This document shows, piece by piece, positions 1-8,922 of a DNA stretch of 64,000 bases. The stretch is taken from the NCBI RefSeq assembly GCF_000251145.1, contig NZ_AIDW01000036.1:124001-188000 (forward strand). The letters are read 5' to 3'. The position numbers and the translations under genes were made by a program. Numbering within the stretch: position 1 is the stretch's first letter; each line of letters starts with the position of its first letter. The stretch is from Sphingomonas sp. PAMC 26621. Its GTDB lineage: Bacteria; Pseudomonadota; Alphaproteobacteria; Sphingomonadales; Sphingomonadaceae. A model generated the notes under the pieces. That model saw only the letters and a program-made list of their open reading frames with translations. It had not been told where the DNA came from and did no database searches.

Positions 1-47
1 GCTTAAAGGGCTTGATAAAGATCGCATATCGCCCGCATTATCGCCTC

Positions 48-533
48 ATGAAAGACGATACGCCTGTAACGGGTGCACACAGAAGTGATCTTGACCGGTT
101 CGATGCCGCGATCGTCGACCTGTTGGCGCAGGATGGCCGGATGACCGTGACCGATCTCGCCGCGCGGATCGGTCTGTCGAAGACGCCGACGCAGGTTCGG
201 CTGAAGCGGCTGATCGACGATGGCTATATCCTCGGCTTCCGCGCGGTAACCAACCGCGCCAAGTTAGGGCTCGACCATGTCGCCTTCACCGAGGTCAAGC
301 TGTCCGACACGCGCGAAGCCGCGCTCCGCGACTTCAACGCGGCGGTGCGCCGGATTCCCGAGGTCGAGGAATGCCATCTGATCGCGAGCAGCTTCGATTA
401 TCTGCTCAAGGTGCGCACCACCGACATCCGCCGCTATCGCTATGTCCTGGGCGAGAAGATCTCGAGCCTGCCGCATGTCGCGAGCACCTCGACCTTCGTC
501 GCGATGGAGACGATCCTCGACCAGGACCGGTAG
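48..533 (+). CDS. Lrp/AsnC-family transcriptional regulator
   Basis: A DNA-binding amino-acid-responsive regulator, 161 aa. The N-terminal third holds the winged helix-turn-helix (RFDAAIVDLLAQDGRMTVTDLAARIGLSKTPTQVRLKRL), followed by the ligand-binding/dimerising domain ending in the typical VASTSTFVAMETI strand. ATG 48 is chosen because frame-open sequence upstream offers only a TTG at 12 and the family starts close to the HTH. It belongs to the host chromosome outside the prophages. The amino acid sensed and the target genes cannot be read from sequence. Confidence 0.85.
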   Translation: MKDDTPVTGAHRSDLDRFDAAIVDLLAQDGRMTVTDLAARIGLSKTPTQVRLKRLIDDGYILGFRAVTNRAKLGLDHVAFTEVKLSDTREAALRDFNAAVRRIPEVEECHLIASSFDYLLKVRTTDIRRYRYVLGEKISSLPHVASTSTFVAMETILDQDR

Positions 534-541
534 CGCGAGGC

Positions 542-1468
542 TTACTGCCAGGCGACCCCGCCGTCGGGGGTGCGACCGGTCAGCCGCAAGGTCTGCCGGA
601 ACACCCAGCCGGACACCGCCGAGGCCAGGCCGCGCCGGACGATCGGCGTGGTCAGCGTCGAATAATGCGCCGCGGCAAACACCGTCGCGCGCTTGTATCC
701 GCTATATTCCAGCGAGAATTGCGTCTCGTTCTTCGCCAGGACGTGGGGATAGGCGTCGCGGATCGGATGGATCGCGCGGGTATAAGCGATCGGCCCGGTC
801 AGCCGCAGCACGCCGATCCGCCCGACATTGGTCATCCACGGGCTGTAAGTCTCGATATTGGCGAGCACCGCAGCGATCACCGCGCGCAGATACGGATGGC
901 CCGCCACGCCGATGACATGCCATTGCTGATATTCGCCACCGGGGATGTCGGCAATATCGTCCAGCAACCCCATGTTGAAATGGAGCTCGCCCGGTCCGTT
1001 GCGCCATTGCGCGAGGATGAAGGATTCGTCGCCCCGGATCGCGGCGTTGATCGGTCCGGTAAAACGGCTCTTGATGTCGAGATATGCGCCGCCGAGCGCA
1101 TAAATCAGGAGATAGCGGAACAGATCCGCGCGCGCCGCGCCATATTCGGGGCGCAGCAGGCGATAGACCGACAGAACTTGTGCGCCATAGGTCGACCCGA
1201 TGAAGGTCTCGATCGCGTCGTCCGAATAGAGCCGGAAATCCCAGTCCGGGTTTTGCGCGATCGCGTCTTCCCGCCCGACCCGTATCGCCTCGGGCAAGGC
1301 ATCCGTGGCATAGGTCTGGTGCACGATTCGCGGGATCGCGGTTCCCATCGGGACCGCCAGCAGCGCCTGCGCCCAATGCTCCTCCCGCCGACGCCGCCGC
1401 GTCGCATGGAGCGCACCAAGAAACGGAATGTCAGACAGCAGCATGCGCTCATATTGCATATGCACCAT
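542..1468 (-). CDS. Glycosyltransferase, GT32/sugar-binding DXD type
   Basis: A 308-aa cytoplasmic or membrane-peripheral sugar transferase. IPRIVHQTY near residue 50 and the DXD-region GGAYLDIKSRF near residue 135 are hallmarks of the Gly_transf_sug/GT32 fold, where the acidic residues bind the metal-nucleotide sugar. Likely role is surface polysaccharide synthesis; donor and acceptor are unknown. It is convergent with the upstream regulator, 8 bp away, and is the last chromosomal gene before the tRNA used as prophage attachment site. Confidence 0.8.
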   Translation of the reverse strand: MVHMQYERMLLSDIPFLGALHATRRRRREEHWAQALLAVPMGTAIPRIVHQTYATDALPEAIRVGREDAIAQNPDWDFRLYSDDAIETFIGSTYGAQVLSVYRLLRPEYGAARADLFRYLLIYALGGAYLDIKSRFTGPINAAIRGDESFILAQWRNGPGELHFNMGLLDDIADIPGGEYQQWHVIGVAGHPYLRAVIAAVLANIETYSPWMTNVGRIGVLRLTGPIAYTRAIHPIRDAYPHVLAKNETQFSLEYSGYKRATVFAAAHYSTLTTPIVRRGLASAVSGWVFRQTLRLTGRTPDGGVAWQ

Positions 1469-1521
1469 GAGCGGGCAACGCGCACCGCCAAGGGCAGAAG
1501 ATCGAGCATGTGTTCAGGGGG

Positions 1522-1597
1522 TGGTGGGCGATGACGGGCTCGAACCGCCGACATTCTCGGTGTAAACGAGACGCTCTACCAACTGAGCTAATCGCCC
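1522..1597 (-). tRNA. tRNA-Val (anticodon TAC)
   Basis: Reads as a complete 76-nt cloverleaf on the minus strand: 7-bp acceptor stem GGGCGAT/ATCGCCC, D arm GCTC-GAGC, anticodon stem TCTCG/CGAGA with loop TTTACAC (anticodon TAC, decoding GTA), T arm GGCGG-TTCGAGC-CCGTC and an encoded CCA. Its 5' half lies inside the 40-bp prophage att repeat, so the mature gene is a chromosome/prophage hybrid. Confidence 0.95.
1558..1597. repeat. attL core (40-bp direct repeat, prophage 1 left end)
   Basis: Identical to 42366-42405 over 40 bp, from the anticodon loop to the 5' end of tRNA-Val; the match stops abruptly on both sides. The copies flank a complete phage gene set with an integrase next to the right copy, as expected of attL/attR. 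The core covers the 5' half of the tRNA rather than the more usual 3' end. Confidence 0.9.
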
Positions 1598-1614
1598 CCG
1601 CTACGGGAAGCCGC

Positions 1615-1642
1615 GTAATAGCGTGGTTTTTGACACGGGCAA
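1615..1642 (-). promoter_or_regulatory. Putative tRNA-Val promoter supplied by prophage 1
   Basis: On the minus strand a -35-like TTGCCC (1637-1642), a 16-bp spacer and a -10-like TATTAC (1615-1620) precede the tRNA 5' end (1597) at the right distance for a short leader. It lies on the prophage side of the 40-bp core, so the resident promoter was displaced and the phage appears to bring a replacement. Inferred by motif only. Confidence 0.5.
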
Positions 1643-1703
1643 GCATGCGATCGCAGAAATTTCGCGGACCAAAAGGGAAACGAACGGACGCTCAGGGAGC
1701 TAA

Positions 1704-1724
1704 GAGTCCCGGACTATCCCCGAA
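1704..1724 (+). repeat. Putative integrase arm-type site, left
   Basis: A 21-bp sequence (core GTCCCGGACTATCCCC) identical and in the same orientation to 42281-42301. The copies sit 107 bp and 65 bp from their att cores, where arm-type integrase sites lie in attP of tyrosine-recombinase phages. Confidence 0.6.
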
Positions 1725-1820
1725 CTGATTTGAACGGCTCCCCCGCTTGCCGTCATCGCGGTAGCGGACGCGTTCTTGATTTCGTAGGCGCTCGTGGAAT
1801 GATGAAACGAGGAGGCCGGA

Positions 1821-2069
1821 ATGAAGCCTATCGTCGCCGCTACACCCGACCAGGTGCGCGAGACGCTACGATCATTGGCCGTGGAGCACCGCGTGACGCT
1901 CGCCGCATTGTCGCGCATGTTGCGCCGACCGTCCGGCTATCTGTCGCAGTTCGCGCGCGGTGCTGGTCCGACACGACTGCCGGTCGACGAGCAGCAGCTG
2001 CTGGCGCAGTACTTCCGGGTCGATCCGCGGCTGTTCGGGGAACGCGAAGACTGGGAACCCGACCGGTAG
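1821..2069 (+). CDS. Small helix-turn-helix protein
   Basis: 82 aa; VTLAALSRMLRRPSGYLSQFARG near residues 26-48 has the spacing of an XRE-type helix-turn-helix, and the rest is a short helical tail ending in an acidic DWEPD. A strong GAGGAGG ribosome site lies 5 nt before ATG 1821. It is the first gene inside attL, on the strand opposite to the late genes, and could be expressed from the lysogen. Target unknown; may be a cargo regulator. Confidence 0.65.
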   Translation: MKPIVAATPDQVRETLRSLAVEHRVTLAALSRMLRRPSGYLSQFARGAGPTRLPVDEQQLLAQYFRVDPRLFGEREDWEPDR

Positions 2070-2172
2070 CGGCCGCAGCTAGAGCTGCAGCATGGCTCCC
2101 CCTCGCTGCAGCCCGTTCCCTGTTCTGAATATGTTCTAGCCGAATCACCGTTGCGCGTGCTTCACGGCGCGG

Positions 2173-2448
2173 ATGGCGAAGCACGACACGGCCCCGATCA
2201 ACCTTGCTCTCCAGGTGCTGGCCGAGGCGGTCGCGCGGCACCCTGCCGACCCGATTACCACGCAGCCGGTGCAGCTGGCGCTTCGCACGCTGTACCCGTA
2301 CCTGCGCGATCCGAAGGACCTCACGCGGTTCTGGCAGGATGCAGGCCGGACAGATCCGATATCGCTCAGCAGCCGGCGCGGGGATTACGCGGCGATCGCG
2401 ACGCGGCTGGTGGCGCTGGGGTTCGAGGTCGATGCGCGGCTGCGGTAA
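2173..2448 (+). CDS. Hypothetical small protein
   Basis: 91 aa, no recognisable family. The sequence is predicted helical, with an amphipathic first half (INLALQVLAEAVARHP) and a basic centre. It follows the HTH gene by about 100 bp on the same strand and precedes the acyltransferase, so the three may form a lysogen-expressed cargo unit. Confidence 0.55.
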   Translation: MAKHDTAPINLALQVLAEAVARHPADPITTQPVQLALRTLYPYLRDPKDLTRFWQDAGRTDPISLSSRRGDYAAIATRLVALGFEVDARLR

Positions 2449-2589
2449 GCGGCAGTGGGCCGGTTGGCGGGAGTAGCGGCAGGCATTTCCCCCTCACTTC
2501 CACCTCATGCCAAAGCATGATAATCGAAGCGGGCCGCAACGGTGGTTGCACACCGCGCGGCCCTAACCACCATCGCACGGAGCGCGACA

Positions 2590-3828
2590 ATGGCTGACCT
2601 AGATATTAGCGCAACTTCGCGCGTTACGGAACACTCTCAAGCGGCAACGCCTGATACCCGGAGCCCCCACCGGTATCTCGTTCTCGATAGCATGCGCGGT
2701 ATCTGCGCATGCATCATCGTGTTGCTTCACCTCAGCACCCAAGGATATATCTCGAACAGTCAGTTTGTTCGGAACGGTTTCCTGTTCGTGGACTTCTTTT
2801 TCGTACTAAGCGGGTTTGTGATTGCGGCCAGCTACGGAAGCCGCCTCTCCAAAGGGTTCTCTCCGGTAGCTTTTATGGCTCTGCGACTGGGCCGAGTTTA
2901 CCCGATGCACCTTGTAATGCTGGCGCTGTTCTTGGCGTTCGAGATCGCCTTCGCGGTATCGTCAACGCAGTTTGCAGGCCGCGCTCCCTTCTCCGAGGTT
3001 TACGGTCCGGGTCTGCTGGTAGCGAATTTGGCCCTGGTGCAGATTTTCTTTGGCCCCGATCGCACAAGCTGGAATGCGCCTAGCTGGAGCATTGCTGCCG
3101 AGGTGTGGACCTATCTGGTTTTTGCGATGATCTTTCGGCTCGCCGGACGCTGGCTCGTACCGATCTGTGCGGCGATTGCCGTCGCGAGTTGCCTCTACCT
3201 CGCCATGCTGACCGATCGCTATCTTGAGGTATTTCACAACGGCGCTTTTGCCAGGTGCCTCTACGGCTTCTCGCTCGGCGTAATCGCCTATGCGGTTCAG
3301 CAGCGCATCCGATCATCGGCAAGCCAGAAGGGGTCTCAGGGTTTGTGGACGCTTGGTGAAGCTGCAATGGTCGTGGCCGTTATCGCAGCGGTCACGTTCT
3401 CCGGGCCTAGCGTTTCCTCTCTCGCGATCCCGCCGCTCTTCCTACTTGTGATCCTGCTGTTCGCTCAAGAGAATGGCCGGTTGAGCTATATTCTTACCCG
3501 CAAGCCCTTCGTATTTGTCGGGACGCTATCGTACTCGATTTACATGATTCACAGCTTCCTCGAGCTGCGGTTCGTCAACGTCATTTCCGCGGTGGGACGG
3601 ATCATACACCGCCCGCTCGTGGTATCGGTTAGCGGCCACAACGAGATCGGCTTCGGTCCGTTATTTGGTGATGCGATGTCGCTGCTGATGCTTGCGATCA
3701 CCATTGCCTGCGCCATCCTTAGCTACCGCTGGATCGAGCAAAAAATGAATGACCGGACCCGTAAATGGGTGGCATCGCGTTTCCATACCGGAGTGCGCGC
3801 GAGCGAGGATGCAGCGCCTACATTCTAA
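2590..3828 (+). CDS. Acyltransferase 3 family protein (O-antigen/exopolysaccharide acetylase-like)
   Basis: 412-aa integral membrane acyltransferase of the OafA/Oac type. The family signature RYLVLDSMRGICACIIVLLHL is at residues 28-48, FVDFFFVLSGFVIA follows and RLGRVYPMHL comes next; about ten hydrophobic segments span the protein, and SYSIYMIHSF marks the last helices. ATG 2590 has GGAG 8 nt upstream. Family members acetylate cell-surface glycans and are common lysogenic-conversion genes that change phage receptors. Its position beside attL, next to the tail fibre gene, fits that role. Confidence 0.85.
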   Translation: MADLDISATSRVTEHSQAATPDTRSPHRYLVLDSMRGICACIIVLLHLSTQGYISNSQFVRNGFLFVDFFFVLSGFVIAASYGSRLSKGFSPVAFMALRLGRVYPMHLVMLALFLAFEIAFAVSSTQFAGRAPFSEVYGPGLLVANLALVQIFFGPDRTSWNAPSWSIAAEVWTYLVFAMIFRLAGRWLVPICAAIAVASCLYLAMLTDRYLEVFHNGAFARCLYGFSLGVIAYAVQQRIRSSASQKGSQGLWTLGEAAMVVAVIAAVTFSGPSVSSLAIPPLFLLVILLFAQENGRLSYILTRKPFVFVGTLSYSIYMIHSFLELRFVNVISAVGRIIHRPLVVSVSGHNEIGFGPLFGDAMSLLMLAITIACAILSYRWIEQKMNDRTRKWVASRFHTGVRASEDAAPTF

Positions 3829-3830
3829 TA

Positions 3831-3894
3831 ATTCGGCACTATGGCGATGGGCACAGGTAAGGTTCTTTCCACCGCCATAGTGTGCCTTCCGAAT
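3831..3894. terminator. Bidirectional hairpin terminator between convergent genes
   Basis: ATTCGGCACTATGGCG (3831-3846) pairs with a downstream arm starting CGCCATAG (3873) and ending CCGAAT (3894), with a 2-nt bulge. A/T-rich flanks lie on both sides. It fills the whole gap between the acyltransferase stop (3826-3828) and the tail fibre stop (3896-3898). Confidence 0.65.
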
Positions 3895-3895
3895 A

Positions 3896-6800
3896 TTATG
3901 CGTTCGCCGCCACCGCCGCGATCATCGGGCTGGTGCGATCCAACTCGTCGCTCTGCGACTGCCACGGAAGCTGCAATCCGGCACGACCGTACCAGACGGC
4001 ATTCCCGCCGACCAAAGCGCGGTAACGCTGCAAGTAGCGCGCCACCGCCGTTCCAGCGCGGCTGTCAGACCGGATAGCTGACATCAAGGCCTGCGACGCA
4101 GTGCTATCGGGCCAACTGATCAACGTGTGCGTGTTGAACTCGTAGGACACGAACTGGATTGCATCCACGCTCAGGCCCTTTGACACCAGATATTCTGCCA
4201 ACTCGTTCTTCCGAGTGCGTGCAAGGTTGACTGCAGTGTCGATCGGATCGTTACGTTAGCATAGAAGGCATCCACGCACGCCGCGAGGTTGGTGGTGTAG
4301 AGCGCCTTCGTTCGCGGGGTCCACGTCCCGAAGCCCGCATCGCTGTAGTTGCTCATGGCACTGCCACTGGCCGAGGCATCCCAGTAAGGAGCAACACCGG
4401 CCTCCTTGATGACCTTGAAGTTATCGTCAAAGTCGAGCGCGTACTTGATGGCGCTATTAACCTGCTGAATAGCCCACCACAGGAATGCAGGGAGAAGCGT
4501 GGAAGTGTCACGCCCGATTGCAGTGTAGGCAGCCTTGGCGATGTTCGACGCCACTACAAGCCGCTGAGAGACCCAGCGCACACGAGCGATGTTGGTGGCA
4601 TTGGTATCATATACTACCTGCCAGTAGGCGTTCGTGGCTGCCGTAACATTTGCATTGGTATCGTTGGCGGTGACAGGTTGCAGAGCCTTCCACAGCTGAT
4701 AGCCAACGCCGGGGATATTCCCGAGAACGGTATCGCCGGTGGCGAATGCGCGGGTTGGGGTTGCCGTCTTAGCCGAGCCGCTCACGTTGAAGTTGGCGTC
4801 CAGAGGGAGCGGTGTGATAGGAACTGCCCCAGCGGTTGTGGCGGAGATGGTCAATCCTGCCCGAACGCCTCGATCTGCCGAGTCATACCACTGGCTAAAT
4901 TTGTCGTTCCAGTGCTCGTTGACGAACTCGATGTGGACCGGAAGGCCGGGGTTGAGGTTCGCTGCGATGTAGTCGAACTCGGATCGCATCGAGTCAGCCG
5001 TCTGGTCGAGGAACATGCATAGCCACAGGTCCTGTCCCGTCTGGTTGCACAAGTCCACGGCCATGGCCACGGACATGCGGAAGAACTGCTGGACGTTGTT
5101 AATCGTCTTGGTGCCGCCGTTGTTGTTGACAGGCCGAGCATCCATCATTCGGAAGATTTTACTCTTCGCAAATGCCATACTTGCGACGACCTCATCGGTG
5201 ACAAGCTGGTTGGGCTTGGTGTCACCCTTGAGCTTCATCGTTGGACGGAAGCCCATCGTGGTGGCAGTTTTGCCGGTCGGAATTCCGCTGAAATTAATTT
5301 CAGACTGCGGCTGTCCGGCAGTGATCGTATAGTTCGTCTTTACGACCAAATCACGGGCTTTGTTATTGGTATCAAACTGGTATTCAGTACCAATTGTGTA
5401 ATAGTTACCATCAAGATTGTTTGTACCGGCTGCCATACCGTTTGGATATACGATCGGGTAAGTACCGAGTCGCGCCCAGTAATACGGCAGGATCATACGG
5501 ATAGAACTTTCACCAGCCTTATAGCCGTTGATGTATCCGTTCTTATCTACACCATCCAAGCCGTCATCGCTGTAACCCCAATCGACGTAGCTGCTACCCT
5601 TGCGGTAGTCGGAGCGCCGCACTTCGTCCCGGGCATAATCATTCCCGCTGTAGTACGAATAGTTGCCGTCCTGCTGACCAACACGCAGCGGGAAGATCGT
5701 CTGGCGCGCAGGGATCGCGAAGTTAAGCGCCCCGAAGGATGTGGGGTTGGAGGCATCGCGGACGTAGAACGTCGACGGGCCTGCGGCACCGGCAGGCAGC
5801 GTCGCGCTAAAGCTGTAGGTCTGGCCGCTGATGCCCGAGAAATTCGTCCAGGGCGTGACAACCGTGCCATTTGCGAGGACGACCGCATACTGAAGCTGCG
5901 CGATCGTGCCCGTGAACGTCCCGGATACAGTGGTCGTAATCTGGGAAGTGGCCGCGAGGGGGTCCGTGGCGTTCACAACCGAGACAACCGAAATAGCCGT
6001 GACATGGTTGTCGTAGATGTTGAGCGCGCGGGTGATCGGGCGCGGATAGGCTGTCGAGCTTGTGTTCTGCGCCCCGCCGATAGCCAAGGCATTCACGGCA
6101 GGAACGTCGCGAACGTCCAGGCCAAGTCCACCGCTGGCAGACGCAGACTGCGACATCTCTGCATCGTTGATGTACATTCGCATATAGCCGTTGATGATGG
6201 CAAAACGCAGCTTCGAGCCATAGGCCAACGTACCGAAGTTAATGAAGCCCGTGAGAGGAGTGCTGACGCCCCCCACCTTTTTCGAGGGCGTGAAGCCGTG
6301 GTAGCCCATATCCACATTGATGTGGTTGTTGGCGTCCGTGTAGCGCAGGCGGTTCAGGCGAACCGACCCAGGATCATCCAGCGGGCTGGTTACATAATCC
6401 ATGTACACTTCAAGCTCGTGATCGGGGCCTGCCGTCGCGTGCTTCCACAGATCGTTGGCAGACAGGCCGGTGGCTACCAGTGCCCCGCCTTGGATCTTGA
6501 GCGTGTCGCTCCCGCCGACAACCTGCGTCCATCCCGCATACCCATTCAGCGAGGTATTGTCCGGGGCCGCAGACAAAGGAGCGGCGTAAGCGAGGGTCCG
6601 CAGCGCGGTCATCATCACATTGCTGAAAACGGTCACCCCGCCAACAGTGTCGCCCCGCGCGATGAAGTGGCCATCATCGAGCGTAGAATTCCAGGTATAG
6701 GTAGATGTCGTGACCGCCGGGGACATGGCGACCCCATCGCGATACCAGTTGGTCGCGATGGTCGGGTTTCCAGTCCACACCGACGACGTCGAGCTGATCG

Positions 6801-7293
6801 TGTTCCCGTTGATCGGTGTCCCCGAGATCGCGGGATAAGTCGTGGGAACCGGCGCGCCCGCGACTGGGGTAGCGCTTTGGATAGCCGAGGTCGGACCTTC
6901 ACCAACCGAGTTGACGGCAGAAAGCGCGTAATACCGGATTGTGCCGTTCGTCAGGCCCGTTTCGATATAGGGCGACGCCGACATGATCGTGCCGACCAAC
7001 GTAAGCGTACCTGGCGCTGAACCGGCATACAGCTTGTGCGCGGTAATAGCCGCACCGCCGGTAGCGCCATCGTTCCAAGTAAGGGTGTTCTGCGCATTGC
7101 CGGGCGAAACAGTGAGCGTTGGAGCTGCGGGAAGGGTCGGGCTTGGCGTAGGTGTCGGCGTTGGGGTCGGAAGCACCGACACCACGTTTCCAACCACTGG
7201 CGCGGCCAGGCCGAGCCCCTGACCGGTCTGAAGCACCAGCAATGGCACCATGACACGCGCCAGTCGGTCTTTTGCAGGGCCGTGCTGGATCAC
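3896..7293 (-). CDS. Tail fibre/tip protein with glycosidase-like module (frameshift near 3' end)
   Basis: About 1130 aa if intact. GTG 7293 overlaps the stop of the preceding gene (GTGA). Order: hydrophobic start, a PTPTPTPTPSPT linker near residue 45, a fibronectin-III-like domain (50-145), a second Ig-like segment, a lectin/LamG-like region (235-430), then a large domain whose PVHIEFVNEHWND segment near residue 790 resembles the acid/base Asn-Glu strand of clan GH-A glycoside hydrolases. Frame 1 stops at 4171; the missing C-terminus (starting IDTAVNLARTRKNELAEYL) continues in the -1 frame to 3896, implying one lost base near 4248. Likely receptor binding or polysaccharide degradation; specificity unknown. 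Confidence 0.7.
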
Positions 7294-7471
7294 CGCGGCA
7301 ACGGATGCACCACCTCGATCGTGCGCCTGCCATCAGGCTGCCGGCATCCGCCGGGTTGGCGGGGGCAGCCACGCCAGCGCGAACGCATACCGAGGCAAGC
7401 GCATCGTCGAGCGTCAGACGATGGGGCGGGTTGCCGGGAAAGCGGGAATCCCAAAGCAGAATGGTCTTCAT
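7290..7471 (-). pseudogene. Small phage protein preceding tail fibre (apparent frameshift)
   Basis: Starts MKTILLWDSRFPGNPPHRLTL with GGAG 8 nt before ATG 7471. The reading frame holds to about residue 48 (ADAGSLMAG); a plausible ending TIEVVHPLPR with a TGA at 7290-7292 lies in the -1 frame, and that stop overlaps the GTG of the fibre gene. One base near 7321-7327 therefore seems to be missing. Without correction the frame reads on through nonsense sequence to 6899. Function unknown; no domain recognised. Confidence 0.5.
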
Positions 7472-7504
7472 CGGTAGATCTCCGGAAAGGAACAGGGAGG
7501 AAAA

Positions 7505-7777
7505 TTAAGGGCGCGTGCAGGTGACGATCGCGGCGTCCGCACGCTCGCCGTAGCCGCCCGGGCCGCTCCACTCCGCGAGCTTGGCTCCGAGGACGGCAGC
7601 TAGGCGCGCGAGCGACGTCGGCAGCGCGCCGAGCGGCACGGGCCGCGCGGGCCGGGTCACGACGCAGGGACGTTGTACCTCGCGCGTGACGGTCACGGTC
7701 TTGATCTGGACCGCGGGCGGCGTAACCTTGGCGGCGCACCCGGCAAGCGCCAGCGCGGCGATGATAGCAAAGCGCAT
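7505..7777 (-). CDS. Outer-membrane spanin-like lipoprotein (Rz1-type)
   Basis: 90 aa. A short signal peptide ends in the lipobox LALAGC, so a diacylated Cys 14 would start the mature protein; a Pro/Val-rich stretch follows, as in Rz1/o-spanins. ATG 7777 shares bases with the stop of the upstream i-spanin-like gene, the usual tight i-/o-spanin layout. It would join the inner-membrane partner to fuse or disrupt the outer membrane in the last step of lysis. Confidence 0.7.
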   Translation of the reverse strand: MRFAIIAALALAGCAAKVTPPAVQIKTVTVTREVQRPCVVTRPARPVPLGALPTSLARLAAVLGAKLAEWSGPGGYGERADAAIVTCTRP

Positions 7778-8183
7778 CACAGTCCCTTCAGGTTGTTGAG
7801 CAGCGCGGTCGGTGCGGCGCAGTCGGGCGAGGTCGGCAGCGTTGTGGCCAACTTCAGCAGCGTGTCGGTCCGGCCCTTGTCGGCGTCGCGCCGCGCGTCC
7901 GCCGTGGCGACGTTGGCAGCGTTCTGCGTCTTGCTATCGGCGAAGGCGTCCGCGCGCGCGCGCTGTCCGCTTCCTTGGCTGCAAGCGCTGCCTCGAGGTC
8001 CTTGATCGACGCGAGGTTGATCGCGTTCTTCTGGATCTCGGCATCGCGCTCGGCGACGTGCTGCGCATCACGCGCGTGGCACTGGGTAGCATCGGCGCGG
8101 GCGAAGAAGACGGCGATCGCGAGCACGGTCATGCCGACCCCGCCAACGATCGCCTGCCAGTATTTGGCGAGGAAAAAGCTCAT
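7777..8183 (-). pseudogene. Inner-membrane spanin-like protein (Rz-type), frameshifted
   Basis: N-terminal membrane anchor (YWQAIVGGVGMTVLAIAVFFA) followed by a coiled-coil-like region ending AALAAKEADSARA, as in Rz. The frame is lost in an alternating CG tract at 7950-7963; the proper continuation in the other frame reads DAFADSKTQNAANVATAD to LLNNLKGL and stops at 7777-7779 against the Rz1-like start. One base missing or one CG repeat unit extra explains it. Uncorrected, the frame runs to 7854. Confidence 0.65.
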
Positions 8184-8583
8184 GCCGTGCCCCCGTTAAT
8201 TTGATCAGCAGCGTCTGCCGCCGCGCCCGCAACCTTGTCCGCAGCCTGCCCGCGTCGCCGCCGGTGCGCAGCTTCAGCCCCCAGCCCTCCGCGTCGATCT
8301 TGGCTTTCAGATCGCGCGTGACGATCGTCAGGAACGCGATCGCGACGACTCCGAGCAATCCGACTGCGGTCCACCCGAGCCACTTGATCAGTTCCATCTC
8401 GATCGACGTGCAATCAGCGATCGAGCTAGTTGCGAGCTTCGTGTCGGCCACGCGGACGCTGCACCATTTGACGGGATCGGACAGGATCCAGATCAGCCAG
8501 GCGAGGAAAGCGAGCAGCACCGGCAGACCGACGATGATGGCGATCGACGTCCACGACTTGCGACGGTTCGTGACGATGCTCAT
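8180..8583 (-). pseudogene. Two-transmembrane lysis-region protein, frameshifted
   Basis: ATG 8583 overlaps the previous stop (ATGA). Two hydrophobic segments (IAIIVGLPVLLAFLAWLIWIL and LGWTAVGLLGVVAIAFLTIV) separated by about 40 residues with two Cys. After LKLRTGGDA the frame is lost near 8250; the other frame gives an Ala-rich tail ending DQINGGTA and stopping at 8180-8182, overlapping the next start. Holin or holin-associated role is possible from position and topology; not proven. Confidence 0.55.
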
Positions 8584-8922
8584 CGGGGGAACTCCGGCAG
8601 GTCGACCGTCTGACCCGACAACGCGTGCGTGCAGTCGCCCAGAAACTGGATGCGGCCATCAGTGACGAAGCTGTGGCATACTTCGGGAGGTCGCCCGGTT
8701 CGCGCTGGAACGCGAGATCAACAGCCCGGCCGGTCGTCACAAGCACGGAAGGTGTCAGCGTTGGGCGATCTAAGTCGCATTCCAGCCCCAGGCCGGACGA
8801 TCGAGCCCCTCCTTGATCGTGCAGACATGCGGGGAGTTGCAACCTGGGCAGTGGAAGGCGAGGCGGGAATGGTCCGAGTTCCAGAGGACTGCTCGCTCAC
8901 CGCGAATTTGGCGCGCGCCCAT
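8580..8922 (-). pseudogene. Cys-rich phage protein (DUF6527-like), two frameshifts
   Basis: Start ATG 8922 overlaps the endolysin stop. Stitching three frames gives about 114 aa: FHCPGCNSPHVC (two Cys pairs) then WGWNA, DLDRPTLTPSVLV, then CHSFVTDGRIQFLGDCTHALSGQTVDLP. This matches a small phage family often labelled DUF6527. The frame breaks near 8777 and near 8680, each repaired by one extra base. The uninterrupted pieces end in a stop at once, so the present sequence does not encode the full protein. Confidence 0.55.

Noticed and set aside
2509-2577. Hairpin-like GGGCCGC...GCGGCCC upstream of the acyltransferase as terminator
   Set aside because: Imperfect, long loop and no T-run; support too weak.
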